64,000 bases of DNA from Paramecium tetraurelia. Taxonomy: Eukaryota > Ciliophora > Oligohymenophorea > Peniculida > Parameciidae. A program made the position numbers and the translations under genes. The notes below the pieces were generated by a model. That model saw only the letters and a list, made by a program, of their open reading frames with translations, had not been told where the DNA came from and made no database searches. Positions within the stretch are counted from its first letter, which is position 1. The number at the start of each line of letters is the position of its first letter. Shown piece by piece: positions 12,083 to 24,902 of this stretch. The stretch spans positions 620,001-684,000 of the forward strand of contig NW_001798955.1 of NCBI RefSeq assembly GCF_000165425.1, written 5' to 3'.

Positions 12083-13614
12083 ATGGGTTAATGTTCTTCA
12101 TAAAAGATTAAGTAATCAATGAGAGCAAAGATTCAAGAAGCGAAATAAAAACAATCATAAACAACCACTCCAAATAGGCAGACGACTTAATTGAATGGAG
12201 TGAGGTCGTAATCTCGGCACAATACACATTCAGCATTTTAATCTCATAATGATTTGAGTCAGCCAGCATATAGTTTGAAAAACATCAATTTTTTTTTGGT
12301 CTATAGAAATACAAATTTTTCTTCCTTTTATAGCTTACTTAAGTAGGAAGATAAAGATTTTCCATTCACCACTATTTAACACAACAATACTGGAATTGTA
12401 AGAATTATTAAAAGCTATAAATCTTCTGATTCAAAATACATAGCATCGCTACTCAAATATTAACTTGTATATTTTTATATCTAACTTAGCATCATCCAAA
12501 TTTAATACAATAATTCGAAATTTATGAGGAATAATAAAAATATCATGTAGCTGAAGAGAACAATGAAAAAATAGTAGTGCTAAATTCAAAAATTTATAAT
12601 GATGAAAAAGAAATTGCTTTTATTTTTAATTAGATAGTTGAAGTTATTGAATATCTGCATCATTAGAAACTGACTCATGGACATCTAACATTAGAATGCT
12701 TTGCTCTTTTCGGGGATAAATACTTAAAACTATATGATTTGTACCATTTATTTATGAAGAAAAAGCCAACTCTAGAAGAATCACATTACTTACCACCAGA
12801 ATATTTCGAGAATCAAGAATATTCTGAGGAAAGAGATATTTGGTCTTTGGGAATAATACTATATAATCTACTTTATCATAAATCACCATTTCAATCCAAC
12901 ATTGCCAGCTTACTAAAATTAGATGTATAAGCTTCTAATATTTCTTATGAGAACAAAATATCGGATGAGGCTAAATCCTTGTTATAGTAAATCTTAGAGA
13001 AAAACCCAAAAAGCAGAATCACCATAAGCGACATTACAAAACATATTTGGTTTAAAAAATAATAAATTGTCTTACCAGAAGAGTAGGTTAGAGAAACCTT
13101 GTTAAGACTCAGAGAATCAAAAAAACTTAACATTTTATAAGTGTATTTACTTAAATTCATTATTAACAATTATCCACCTGATAAATTAAGAGAAATATAT
13201 TCGGTTTTTCGATCACTTGATTTAGATAACGATGGATATTTTAGTATTTCCGAACTTATCACTTCATATACTGAATATGTTGAGGATTCGAACAACACTA
13301 AAATTATATGCATGAATATTTTTTAAAAGGTAGATATGGATAAGGATAAAAAGATCACTTTTTAAGAATTTATTTTATATGCTTTTGATCGTAAAGAGTT
13401 AATTGAAGAAGAAAGGATAGACATAAGTTTCAAATTATTAAAAAATAAAAAGAACTTTATTACTGCAGAAACATTGGCTACTTAATATACTTTAGAAAAA
13501 GAATTTTTTACAGAAATTATGATAGAACTTCTAAAAAAAGACTATGTATATAATTTTCTAATATTTTAGATGACTTTCCAAAACTTCAAAGATCTTATGA
13601 ATAAAACAGTTTGA
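12083..13614 (+). CDS. CDPK-like pseudokinase with EF-hands, 494 aa
   Basis: The architecture is that of a calcium-dependent protein kinase. The start MGQCSS suits N-myristoylation, and a kinase-like domain (about residues 100-330) precedes C-terminal EF-hands. Introns at 12467-12489 and 13546-13569 close the frame. Kinase-fold landmarks are present: a LLHHPNLIQQF helix region, YLPPEYF in place of APE, RDIWSLGIILYNLLY for subdomain IX, and a SRITISDITKHIWF C-lobe end. The catalytic loop reads THGHLTLE instead of HRDxxxxN and the DFG site reads YDLYH. I also find no VAIK-type lysine, so catalysis is unlikely. EF-hand 1 (DLDNDGYFSISEL) is canonical and EF-hand 2 (DMDKDKKITFQEF) nearly so. It probably acts as a Ca2+-responsive scaffold. 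Confidence 0.85.
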
Positions 13615-13730
13615 TTGAAGAATTATGATTTATAATTTTCATAACTAATTTAAAGGGGTAATTATTGTATTGCCTTTTATTTGTATCAACTTTAAAAAGT
13701 AATTAAATTTTAATCATCATAAAATTAAAA

Positions 13731-14951
13731 TCAATCTATGCAAATCATCCAGAGAGTTTTTAATAATTAATCTGCTGTTTTCCTTCTATCAACATCCCTC
13801 TCTAAACAATTTAACAACACTTCCAAAATCTCTTCATCAATTGAGTAGACATGTAGATCTTGTTTCTTTATTTTCATTTATAATTCTTTCTCTGTATGAC
13901 CACTAAATGGAAATTTGTTAAACAATAGAGCATAAAGTACAACTCCGCAACTCCAGATATCTGTCATTTCATTATATCTTGGATTTGGAGGTAGCATTTC
14001 TGGACTCATGTAAGAAGGAGTTCCATATGTGGTGTTAATATATCCATCAATTTCTGTAGCAAATCCAAAATCAATTAGTTTGATCTCTCTTAATAGTTAC
14101 GTTTAATTTACTTTTATGCATTTAGTAGTATGTTATCTAATTTGATATCTCGATGAACTATTTTTTTGTTGTGTAAATAATTCACAGCCTTCAATATTTA
14201 AAAGAAAATTAATTGAACTTCAACTTCTTATAAGTTCTTAACCTTTTTCAAAGATTGATCGCCTCCGTATTCCATTATTAAATTTATCTAAGCAATATTG
14301 AAGGATAATACTTACATTTTTATTGGATTCTACAACCTTGATCAAATGTATAATATTCTTGTGATTACATTATCTAAGAATTTGAATTTCCTTGGCCACT
14401 GCTCTAGCACGTTAAGGATCATAGAGTCTTTCTTTGGAATAAACCTTAATGGCCACAATCTAACCATTAATCTTATGAACTCCTTTTCTAACAATTGCAT
14501 AAGAACCTTAACCAATAATCTCTTAGATTTCATATTCATCTAATCTCTCTACTTTTTTTAATGGTTTAAATTCCACTTTGACTTTTTCCTTAATTTCTAA
14601 TTTTTCATTTGTTAGTTACTTTACCATTTAAGGTGCATTTGAATTTGATCTAATTTAAACTACGGATTTAACAGGTTCCATACGTTATTTCTTTGTAATT
14701 TTATTTTCTTCTTTATTTTTATTTTATTATGGTGAGGTAGGTGGCTATTTTGGCTTTAAGAGTAAATTCGATAAAACAGGGAGTCTAGGTTTCATATTTA
14801 CCTTTTTTGGTCTAACTTCTGTATTTTCATTTTGATCCTCCTAAGCAAGTTTGTTATCTATGCTCGTTTATTTAGTTTTAGCATCAGGCCTCTTCAAAAT
14901 TTCAGGAAAAGTAGTAAATTTAGGATATTAATCATCAGTAAATTGCCACAT
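13731..14951 (-). CDS. active CAMK-type Ser/Thr protein kinase, 389 aa
   Basis: The start at 14951 gives a low-complexity N-terminal tail of about 130 residues, followed by a complete kinase domain. Introns of 28 and 23 nt (near 14290 and 14100) close the frame. The landmarks in order are the Gly loop GQGSYAIVRKG, the catalytic Lys in IVAIKVY, HRDIKLDNILL, DFGFA, SPEMLPP and DIWSCGVVLYALLFNKFPF. The C-lobe ends in DRRKTADQLLKTLW, and only a few residues follow. These features suit the CAMK/AMPK-like group. All catalytic residues are kept, unlike in the neighbouring CDPK-like pseudokinase, which it faces convergently across 116 bp. A substrate cannot be named. Confidence 0.92.
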
Positions 14952-14997
14952 TATAAAATAATTATATTAATAATTTTCATTTATAAAATTAGCAAAG

Positions 14998-17732
14998 ATG
15001 GAGGATGATATGGATTATTTGATAGCCTAATTAGAAAAGGAAGTTAACAAAATTGAAGTTGAAAAAACTGATGCTAGAAATTGAGTAAATTTTCATCTAA
15101 TTCAAGGAATGTATAATAGAGACCTCCAATTAATGAAAACCCAAAAGTTCAACAATAAACTGTTTAACCTCAATAATAACCAATTCAAAAGAATTATTAA
15201 GCAGATCAACAAAAAAAATAAACTGAATAAATTGAATAAACATAGAAATAGTAACAGATGTAATAAATTGAGAAGCAATTCTCTACTCAATAAAATTAGC
15301 AATAGCAGATCATTTAGCAATAATAGCAATAAAAGTAAGTTTATAATGAACCCTAACCTGTTAAAAAGGAATCAAATATAAAATAGTTAAATGCAAGCAC
15401 ATCAAAATTTATAGAATAGGAATAATTATATACTATTGTCCCAAGTTTTAAATCTTTTAATTTAATACAACAGGAGTGTAGTTTTATTACAAATACATGT
15501 ATGAAATAGCCATCCATTGAAAGCAATAGTTAAAGTTTGGCTTTTTATACAAATTTAAGATAGGCTCTCTAAAAATAATTACTTTAATTAATTGATTTTG
15601 TTGAATAAGGAAAATTGAGAGATGATATGTATGGGAAGTTTATTGCAGTAACATTTAAAGACTAATATGCTTTACTACAGAAGGCATAATCCTAAGGAGA
15701 TACATTATTTATTAAAAGGTATTTAAAAAAACTATTAATTTATAGAATTACTAATAGAATGAATATTTTAAAGGCAGAATAAACATTGATGTAACAAAAT
15801 CCTTCAGAAAATTTTGCTCAAATAGTTTAAAGAGTAAAGCCAAATATTATGATACCTCAGTCATAGAAGTAAACGTTGAAGAAACCTTAGCAGCTTTAGG
15901 AGTATAGATTTGTTACTATGATAGTAATATAAAATTAGATTCAATCAAAATCGATAAAAATGCCTAAAAACATTTAGAAGAAAATCTAGATTAATTGCCA
16001 ATCCACGTAAAATACGAAGCCTTACTAAAAAGATATAAAGAATATTACAATTACGCTACTTATTTATCAAATCATGCTAAAGTTAAGAGGAAAGAAGATA
16101 TTGAATAAGCACTTAAATTACTTGAAAAAGGAAAGCAATTAAGAGAACTTTTTACTTAAGGACAGAATCCCCCAATAGGAAATTACTTATGCAATGAAAT
16201 GTAGGAACTTACTTTAGAAGACTTTCATAAAATGAATTAATAATAATATAAATCATGTAATATGTTGAATTATGTTAGAATAAACTTTGCTATTCAATTA
16301 ATTGATGGAAGCCAATAATAAGGAAAAAGAATTCTATAAAATATCATTGCACTCAAAAAGAATTCATATAGGCTAAAATTAAACCTATAATCCTCATGAA
16401 GAGAGCAAATCAAGATTAAATTCTTATGGCTAAGCATTTGAGCATCTAAAATAATTATAAAAAATGCAGTGGATTCTATTACCAGATTTAGAGACACAAG
16501 ATTTGAATGTTTCAGTATGTATTGAAAATAAAGATATCCCCCCAAATATCATAAGAATCAAATTTCGAAAACTTGATTGCAAATATGAAAAATACTACTT
16601 ATTTTATTCTTTGGATACTAACAAGTACTCTTAATTCTAATTATTAGGGGAGTGGTGAGCAAATAAACTGAAATTTGTGACAAGACTTGTTCATTCAATT
16701 CTGATCATGATATTCCATTAGAAACTGGAGTTGAATATTCAAATAAAAAAATTGAAGTCAGACTATTTGAAAAAGGATTCTTTGGATCATCTGAAATAGG
16801 AGTAGGTTAAATAAGTCTTGAAAATATCAAAAACAAGACATTATTCGAAGGAACAGCCAATATCACAACTCCAAAAAAATAAGTCATCCAACTTTCTTAT
16901 ACATTGATGATTAGAGAACCTATAGATAAATACACATAGTTATAAATTTAATTTGTTTAAATAACAAAATAATACCCAGTATTTGATAAACAAGAAGGAA
17001 TGAAGGAGTTTTTGGAGAAGTTCATGGTTTCTTTGCCTACTTATGAATAATACAAAAAAGAGATGGAAATCAAAAGATAGAAGGAATTAGAAGAAGAAAA
17101 AAAGAGAGAAGCCTAAAGAATATAAGAAGAGAAATTACTTCAAGAATAATAGGAAGCTAAGTAATAGTAATAGTAATAATAATAATAAAATCAAATAATA
17201 GTAAATAAATTATTTAAATTAGTTCTTAAATCATATGGATAATAATCCAGAAATATAAAAAATAAAGGAATATATGTCTACTAATCCAAATCTACCACCT
17301 AATTTTAATATCGAAGACTTATTATATCCTGAAAATCCATTTACAGTAAAAGTTTATCTAAATTTAGTTTCCAGTTTTTTCCTTCATAGAAGAATACTAA
17401 CCTTTAGCAAACCAAAAAAGTATTGAATTGAGGTAAGAACCTAGTTTAAGATAATGGAGTAAATTTGTATAAACCATGTGGGAACAATACACTAAATAAT
17501 AATGTGTAATTAGTTTTTTGATATTTAGATAATAAGAAAAAATTTAACAAACGTTGGTGTTGAGTGGTATTTAGAAAAAATATAAGGATTAAATGTTTTT
17601 GATTAATTTCTATTGGATACCTATACAAAGTTAAATTTAAAAGATTGGGTAGAATTTGTAAAATATAGAAAATGTAAGTTACAAAAGGAATTAGAAGAGT
17701 TAGAGAATATGTAAAATGAAGAGTAAGAATGA
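14998..17732 (+). CDS. Q-rich coiled-coil/C2-domain protein, possibly CC2D1-like
   Basis: The gene begins 46 bp from the divergent kinase start. A probable 20-nt intron near 15060 leads into a strongly Gln-rich region (poly-Q encoded by TAA/TAG/CAA). An alpha-helical middle follows with segments such as LRDDMYGKFIAVTF and QALKLLEKGKQLRELF. Then there is a C2-like beta-sandwich (KQTEICDKTC, YSNKKIEVRLFEKGFFG, IGVGQISLENIKN) and an acidic/basic coiled coil. A C-terminal helical end finishes YLEKIQGLNVFDQFLL...NEEQE. The order resembles CC2D1/Lgd proteins of endosomal trafficking, but this rests on pattern only. Several introns (for example 22 nt near 17200) were placed. Those near 15720-15850 remain uncertain. 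Confidence 0.6.
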
Positions 17733-17788
17733 TTATCCATTCTATATATTTCATTTAATTCATGATACAAATAATATATGTATAATTA

Positions 17789-19855
17789 TCAATTTTAGTT
17801 ATTCATAATCTACATGGATTCAGGTGATTTCAGCTTTGGTTTTTCAGGACTTGAAATGAGATGAAGAGCTAAATAGGCAAGTATTCTAATTCCAACAGCC
17901 AATCCTATTAATATATAACAACATTCCCATTTTGATAGATTGATTGATAACATTTCAACAGGATTGCATTTTTATCCTGGCATACATTCATATATAACAT
18001 CGTCAAACTCATTCTATTAAATGTTAAGACAATTATTTTACAATGACTGAAGCTTCAAATCCATATTTAAACATTGATAAATATGTGAATGGATAGAAAA
18101 TGTAAGGAATATTATCTTAGTTAACAAAAAATCCTCCTAAAATCATAAAAGGAATAACTAAAGCAGGCACTAATGCAGTAGCTACTTCTATTTTTGGTAT
18201 TATAGTTGATAAAAGTAATCCGTATGACACTGCATATTGATATGTTAAGAATTAAATTAATATTAGCATGAAGAATTTTCCTACATTAATATCACTTAAT
18301 CCAATAACATAATAGATAATGATTACACAAAGAGATGGATATAAAATCTAGAATGGAAATTCTGCCAAAGATCTAGCCCAAAAGAATGAATGTACACTAT
18401 AGGTTTTATTTATTCTTTCTCTCAAAAACAAAGGCCTTTCCATAGAAAATGTATGAAGGGCGCCTTAGATTCCTCCGAATGCATTACCAGTACAAATAAA
18501 AAAGAGTGCTCCAAAACGATTTTATAATCCTTCATTATAATTTCCTAACTATTAAAGTAAATTTAATATGATACATCAGAATAAACCAACATGAGCATGA
18601 TTGCATTAACAATAGATTAAAATATTTTTAATTTCACATCCATAGGATTTCTAATTTCATTTAAAAACGATCTTTGGTAGATCAAAACAAATTATTAAAT
18701 AAATCCAATATGAAATCCAGAATCATTTTCTTTGATAACAGCAGACTCTTTTGATTACAATTCTCTAATCATATTAGAAGAGTAATAGTTATTTATAAAC
18801 TATTTAAGTCTTTCTTCAAACTCTTCTTTTATTTTGGCTTCATCGAAATCTTCAGATTCCCCTGCTTGTATTTTCTCAACTAAAAGACCTTCTTCATTCA
18901 TCAGCTTCATAAAGTAATCTGAAGGATTTGAAAAATTGGGACATAAAAAACCCATATTTCCAAAATAATTAATAGCTTCTTCAGCATCTCCTTAATAAAT
19001 AATGTTTCCTCTTACTAACAGCATAAGTCTGTCAAAGTTGTTAAAGATTTCAGATGAAGGTTGATGAATGGTACTGACAATAGTTCTTCCATTTTTTGCT
19101 AATCTTTTTAAAAGATCAATGACTTATAAGGCGGTTGAAGAATCCAAGCCAGTAGTTGGTTCATCAAGAAAAATCAAACTTGGATTCGTCAATAGTTCTA
19201 CCCCAATACTTGCTCTCTTTCTTTCACCACCTGAAACTCCTCTAATTTAAGTATTTCCTACTCTTGTATCTGCGCATTTTGTAATTCCCAGCTCTCTTAT
19301 CAGGGCTTCTACTCTTTATTACTTTTCTTCTGGAGAGATTGTTAATCTCATATTAGCTGAAAAGTAAAAGGCCTCTAAAAGTATTTAAGGTTATTTTACC
19401 TCTTGGAGAGAATGTTGCGAGCAATATATCATCTTACATAACATAAGCCATTTAATCATTAAATTTATCAATATCTTCTATTCTTCTTCCATTCAACATT
19501 AATTCTCCTGATATTTATAAATTGTCAGAGATTAAGCGACCAGATAAAAAGTTCAAAAGGGTAGTTTTGCCTGATCCAGAAGGACCGAGAATTGCAGTGA
19601 AATGGGCTGGTTTCATTACTCCTTTTAGGTTATTTAACAAACACTTTTAAGTACTCATCTATAAATAGCTTATGTATCTATATACCTTCCCAACTTTAAT
19701 TGTCGCGTTAATTATAAGCTTATCCCATTCCAATTCGATTGGTGTAAATTTCCCTAATGAGAATTCGGCTCTATTATCTGTATTTACAAGTTGTTCTTCT
19801 CGATTCACTAATGTTTAATGAAGATACTACCATAAGTCTAAAGTTTTTCTGCCAT
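17789..19855 (-). CDS. ABCG-type half transporter, 645 aa
   Basis: This is an ATP-binding cassette half-transporter of the G (White) subfamily with an N-terminal nucleotide-binding domain and C-terminal transmembrane domain. Introns of 23, 27, 25, 26 and 28 nt close the frame. Walker A is [11 protein letters not shown], the signature is [12 protein letters not shown], Walker B is [13 protein letters not shown], and the switch histidine lies in [11 protein letters not shown]. The membrane part begins near 18690 with [13 protein letters not shown]. It includes GNAFGGIQGALHTF and [11 protein letters not shown], typical of ABCG. The re-entrant region and final TM helix ([20 protein letters not shown]) follow. 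All catalytic motifs are intact. It should work as a dimer, probably moving lipid or sterol-like substrates (family knowledge). Confidence 0.95.
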
Positions 19856-20336
19856 TAAAACTTATTTTATTTATTATTAAAAGTAATAATTAATCTTGAG
19901 AATATTAGAGTTGATAAATCTTTAATTAAAACTCATCAATTCAACTATTAATATAAAACCTATGTTTTTATTATATAGATATAATACAAAAGTTAATAAT
20001 TAGTAATAACACATATTCTTTGAGTCTTATATATTAAAATTCTGTTTATACTACCTGTTTTACTTAGTTCAATTGTTAAATCAGACATGCTACTTTTTTA
20101 GTTCCTTAAATTATTATGCATTGGTTACTCTAAAATTAGTCATAAATATTGATGAAATTGAAATCTAGATAACATAGAGTATATTTAAAATTAATAGTAA
20201 AAATTAGCACAGTTTATAACTTATTATATTAGTAATATTTAAAAGTAAAATACCAAGAAGGAACCTTGTAAAATGATTAGAATAAAATTTTATGATTGTT
20301 TTATTATAAATAGCTATAAATTAAATAAATTTTAAT
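19856..20336. other. divergent AT-rich intergenic region
   Basis: This 481-bp region separates the divergent starts of the ABCG transporter and the HEAT-repeat gene and must hold both promoters. It is very AT-rich with several TATA-like runs. No motif stands out enough to call, and no open frame with normal composition is present. Confidence 0.5.
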
Positions 20337-22695
20337 ATGAATAACAATACATTAAATAAATCGAGAAGATTGAACAATGCTTTAGATTCTAATACGCATT
20401 TAAGAAACATTCTATTAGCTTCCTTAGCAAAATTACAGTAACCAATATTATACGACTTTTTAGTTCTTAGAACACAGCCTAGACAGGTTATACCGAGTTA
20501 AGGGCTTTGATGGCATAATTACAATAATATCAATTTTCCATTTTAACCAATCTACTTGATTCTAATGATATTTCTAAATAAGCTAAAAAGGATTATATTA
20601 AAGTATTTGGAATATTTGCTGAAATAAGAGGTAGTGATATTTAAGAGTAGCTACCAAAAATAATATAAATAATAAATAAAAGAATATAAGAGGGTATTAA
20701 ATAGTGTTGATTGTTCTAGGAGATTCTACATTTATTTAGGTCATATCAGATACCTTTGCAAATATCAATGAATTTACAATTTAAACATCATCAAACAAAT
20801 ATGATTTGCTTTAATAGATTATAGAGCTATTGCAATCTAATTTTATGCATAATAATAGGGTTGCTCAATAAATCAGTGCTTAATCATTATATAGAATAAT
20901 TTAAACAACTGATGCATAATTACTGGAGACAATTTGTAGATCATACACGATGAAAACCTTAGAAATTCTAAAGTATATCTTTAAAATCCAATTTATAATT
21001 AGATCTCCACATTGTAAAACCTAATAAGGATTACTCGAGAGTTTATTAAGTTTTATATTAAGTGTAGAAGACATCTTTGAACCATATTTATAGGAGTGTT
21101 TGCATACCATCACAACCTGCTTGAATTCTGAAGAGTGGAGCTCAAGGTATTAATTTAGTTGAGATCTAGAAAATTTGCAATAGATATAATTCATTCATTA
21201 AGTGTGATTTTCCCTGATTATTTTAAAGTAAATGATCATTTCCTTAATAAAATAAGCGAATTGCGATTTGATAAAATTAAACATGTAAGAGATGCCGCTT
21301 TAACAGCAATGTCATCACTTAAAAATTCACGATTACACCAATAGTAATCAATTAAAGAACACAAATCAGTGTTTAAATCTAATGCTAATAAAGGATTTTT
21401 TGAAAGAACATCAGATATTTAAATTGTTGAGAATAGACCCAGAGATGAAGAACTCTATAAAGAGAAATCAAATTTTGCTGATATTCTTGTCAAAAATGAA
21501 ACACACTCCTTTATACTTTCTAATGATCAGATTGAAAACGAATAGAGAGCATCACCTGTTCAAATTCTAATAGATTCAAATATAAATTAATCTCCTTAAT
21601 GTGCAATTTAACCTACTTATCATTTTAATATTTAAGGATCTAGCAATTCTAAGGAAAGAAACTATGTTAATTAAAGTTAAGACTATCCTATATCATCAAT
21701 TTAACAAGCTGTTACACCTTAAAAGTAAATATAGGATAAGCAGGATCTATTAAAATTATATGATTCAGCCAAAGCTAAATAAAATGCCATTTTCGAATAA
21801 ATATTAAGTTAAAAACTGCAAATTTCAGAATAAAACACACGGTTAGAAATGAATCAATTAAACTAAAGAATAGATAAAATTGAATAGATTTTAGAAAGAA
21901 TGTCAGAAACTATCGATAAAAAGTTAAATTAATAATAGGTTTAATAGTTTTAAACTCAAAAATAAAAAGTTTTACCTGTTGAATCTTATTAGGATTCTTA
22001 CTAAATTCAATAAAATCCATAATCTCATGATATCTAACATTAAAATATATTTGACTCTCTCAACGATGTTCCATAAAAATCAAATACTAAACTTTAAGAT
22101 GCATTTTTCATAGCATAAAAGTCTTAATCATAGGCTGAGTCTAAGTTCCAAGAATCTAATTTTGAACAAAACTCTAGAGAAATTAGTGTTACTGAGTCTA
22201 AGAATAATTAAAAATCAATTTATGAAGTTTCTCCTTTGAGAAATAAAGATTAATCTATTCCTACTACCGATGGTAAATAAATAAAATAGCAAGTCTCATC
22301 TCCTTTAATTCAAAACCCTAAGATTGTTTAATAACAAAAAATAATGTAAAAGGTAGAGGAGTAAATAGAGGTAATAATAATTTGATTATTAGAAAAATAA
22401 CATTAATGAAGCATATTGTACTGCATTAACATCATTAGATGACTAGATCATAATTTCAACGATGATGAAGACTGGACCTTGTACAGAGAGGTTAGATTCT
22501 ACATAAGTTGAGTTTTTATTACATAAATTAAGAACTTTAGATTGGATTGAAAATGCACTTTAACATCATCTTTCTAGAATGCCAGCCATTTTATTGAAAT
22601 CAATATCTACGTCATTAAATAATATATAATAGACTGAGCAGGTTAAAAGAATACAAGATATGATTGAAAAAAAGAAGTTGTAATCATAAGATTGA
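20337..22695 (+). CDS. TORTIFOLIA1/SPIRAL2-like HEAT-repeat microtubule protein, 753 aa
   Basis: Four introns (26, 26, 23 and 22 nt) close the frame from ATG 20337 to TGA 22693. The first 330 residues are alpha-alpha HEAT repeats. Examples are YTELRALMAQL, AKKDYIKVFGIFAEI, LLESLLSFILSVEDIFEPYL and the hallmark EEWSSRKFAIDIIHSL ... LRFDKIKHVRDAALTAMSSL. The last matches the 'W-x-x-RK ... RFDKVKxVRD' pattern of plant TORTIFOLIA1/SPIRAL2 and related TOG-like proteins. A long Ser/Gln/Asn-rich linker with a short coiled coil follows (RIDKIEQILERMSETIDKK). A conserved-looking helical C-terminal domain (TSLDDQIIISTMM ... LRTLDWIENALQHHL) ends the protein. I infer binding to cortical or ciliary microtubules. 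Confidence 0.8.
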
Positions 22696-22822
22696 TTTCA
22701 TAATTTTATTTTTGTCTTTATTAATTTTATAAGCTATGATCAAATGATTAGTTAATCTGTAAAATAGTGATAGTAATTATAAGATAATTTAAGAATAAAT
22801 TTGAATTTAATAATTATAATAA

Positions 22823-24084
22823 TCAGGATTTTATTTCTGTGATCATTTGAATGTTGTTTGAAATATAATTATTCTTATTTCTATTATCTGTTTATACTTG
22901 CTCTTCATCCTTATTTTTGAATGAGTCATTAGCTTCATTAACGTGATTCTAAGTGTGTATTGGACTCTTAAATATTAAGAATAAATGATACTTGCATATA
23001 ATCTTTGGGTTCATAAACTGATTACCTCAATTTTAAAAACTTAAGTTAGGAAATGCAAGTGAGTACTTGAACGATATTTTTTAAAATATTTTATCTATAA
23101 TTTATTTGTGTTAGTACCTTCTAAATGGGTTTTTACTCTCGACTACCCAATGTTTCTTGAGATATTCATTGGTAGTCATATTGGTTAAGACCAGATAAGA
23201 ATGGAAGAGCCACAAGCCGACAACGAAGCAAGAGAACTAAATTAAATGATTTGCATTACTCCGAAGGAATATATTACCAATATTATACTAACTGGATTGT
23301 GGGCAATTGTCTCAGATACTGCATCAGATGTATCCATAAATTCAGCTCTTTTCTTTGATTCATCCACTATATAGGAAATGCAAGTTCCAAATACAAAAAT
23401 CAGCATAAAAGATACTGACATGATAAAGAAGTAAAAATAAACATAATTCCTACGACCTATACATTATCCAATCCAAGGACAATGATGATCAAACCTTACT
23501 ACGCAGTTATCACACGAAGGACAATGAGATGCTCTTGCTGGTCTGTAAATTGCACCTAATAGATTCATTGAGGATTGAATACAAGTTGAACAATATTTTA
23601 ATTTAAATTGATGAGCCTTTATTGTAAACATCTTAGAATCTACAATAAACCTGTAATCTGATTTTGAATATTTTTAGGGCACTTTAAGTAGTTCTTCCTC
23701 CATTTCATATTCTGGCCTCTTTTTATATAAATAAAGATTACAATTTTCGGAATTATGCCTGGATCCATACAAACTGTTATTGATAATAGGAGGTAAATGG
23801 TAAGTTAAATCAATACGAACACTACAGTATACCCATTTTATCCATTCTTAGCAAATTCCTATTATAGCAATTATTTATTACAGGTGACATAAATACATAA
23901 AATAGAATTGATGGAATCGTAATAAAACTAACACTAGCTAATAATTTATGATTCTCGGAACTTAAAATTTAATTATTTATCACAGATACCCAGTAAATAT
24001 TTTTCCATTGCAAAATATTTTATTTGCTGTTTCCCAAATTTTATAAAATTCTTTTTTAACTCTTGGGTCTTGATATTTTTTCAT
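22823..24084 (-). CDS. DHHC palmitoyltransferase, about 371 aa
   Basis: This is a membrane S-acyltransferase. The start is [17 protein letters not shown] at 24084. At least six introns of 23-29 nt are needed, and the spliced length is then a multiple of three. TM1 and TM2 ([19 protein letters not shown] and [17 protein letters not shown]) flank a short loop. The cysteine-rich domain reads KYCSTC ... [16 protein letters not shown] ... [17 protein letters not shown], with the active DHHC and the zinc-binding Cys and His. TM3 ([17 protein letters not shown]) and TM4 ([17 protein letters not shown]) follow. The post-TM4 TTxE motif is TTNEYLK, and KNPF lies further on. The acidic C-terminal tail ends TEIKS. 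It looks active; the substrate is unknown. Confidence 0.93.
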
Positions 24085-24183
24085 CCAATATTTTTATTAT
24101 ATTATAAAAAATAAAAATTAATGTTTTTAAATTAAAAGAACAGAATTCTCAATAGAAAAGAACTCTTTATTACTATCTACATT

Positions 24184-24582
24184 TCATAAACCTTGTTTTA
24201 TAACTCTTTACTGTTTTAATTATACAATACTCAACAAATTATTTTCATTACATAACTTAAAGTACATATTCTGTTTCAAAAATGAATCAAATGATTCACA
24301 TTCTAACTCAGAATATTTGAATTTAAGTAAATAATAAAATTTTTGAATTATCATTTCTTTTGGAAAAATAGAAATTTGATGACAAAAATTCAACTTTTAT
24401 CAGTATATTGTCTCTCTTAATTCTTAAAATCTTTTGACTATTGTCTTTAATCGATTAATATTACCCTATTTTATAATCTATATATATCTAAATTTGTTTT
24501 GTAACTCCAATAATATAATAAAGAGAATATTGGGGATATTCTATAAAAATTTCATTCTTAAAAGTCTTTTTGAAAATGCCAT
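24184..24582 (-). pseudogene. possible decayed small gene with one in-frame TGA
   Basis: In the gap upstream of the DHHC gene one minus-strand frame runs from ATG at 24580-24582 (MAFSKRLLRMKFLQNI) to TGA at 24184-24186. It is interrupted once, by TGA near codon 62 (RETIY then stop). After the stop the same frame continues in normal-looking protein (ISIFPKEMIIQKFYYLLKFK). No GT...AG intron of Paramecium size would remove the stop. It may be a decayed gene, two short unrelated frames, or chance in AT-rich DNA. I recognise no family. Confidence 0.3.
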
Positions 24583-24902
24583 GAGGATTAATCGAATTTA
24601 TAACAAGTTAATTCATGAATTTCAGAGAATTCTAATCATCATTTTTGAATATTGTTCAATAAAGATTTGACTTGTTAACTCCTTTTAGTTCATTATTATA
24701 TAATAAATTGTACTGATTCCAGTTCTTCAATTATTTCTATAATTAACATTATAGCATAAATGATATGAACAAAAGGATGATCATTATTTATTATATCGCT
24801 AGTTTAATAAGTAGGTAAGATTATTATGATTCCTTGAGAATATGCAGTACTCATTTCTATTTTTATTAATTTTATAATTATACCAGATATTTTTTGAAGT
24901 GT

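Noticed and set aside
24434-24670. Plus-strand hydrophobic small gene
   Set aside because: The only ATG is near its end, and the minus strand offers a better, though broken, frame.
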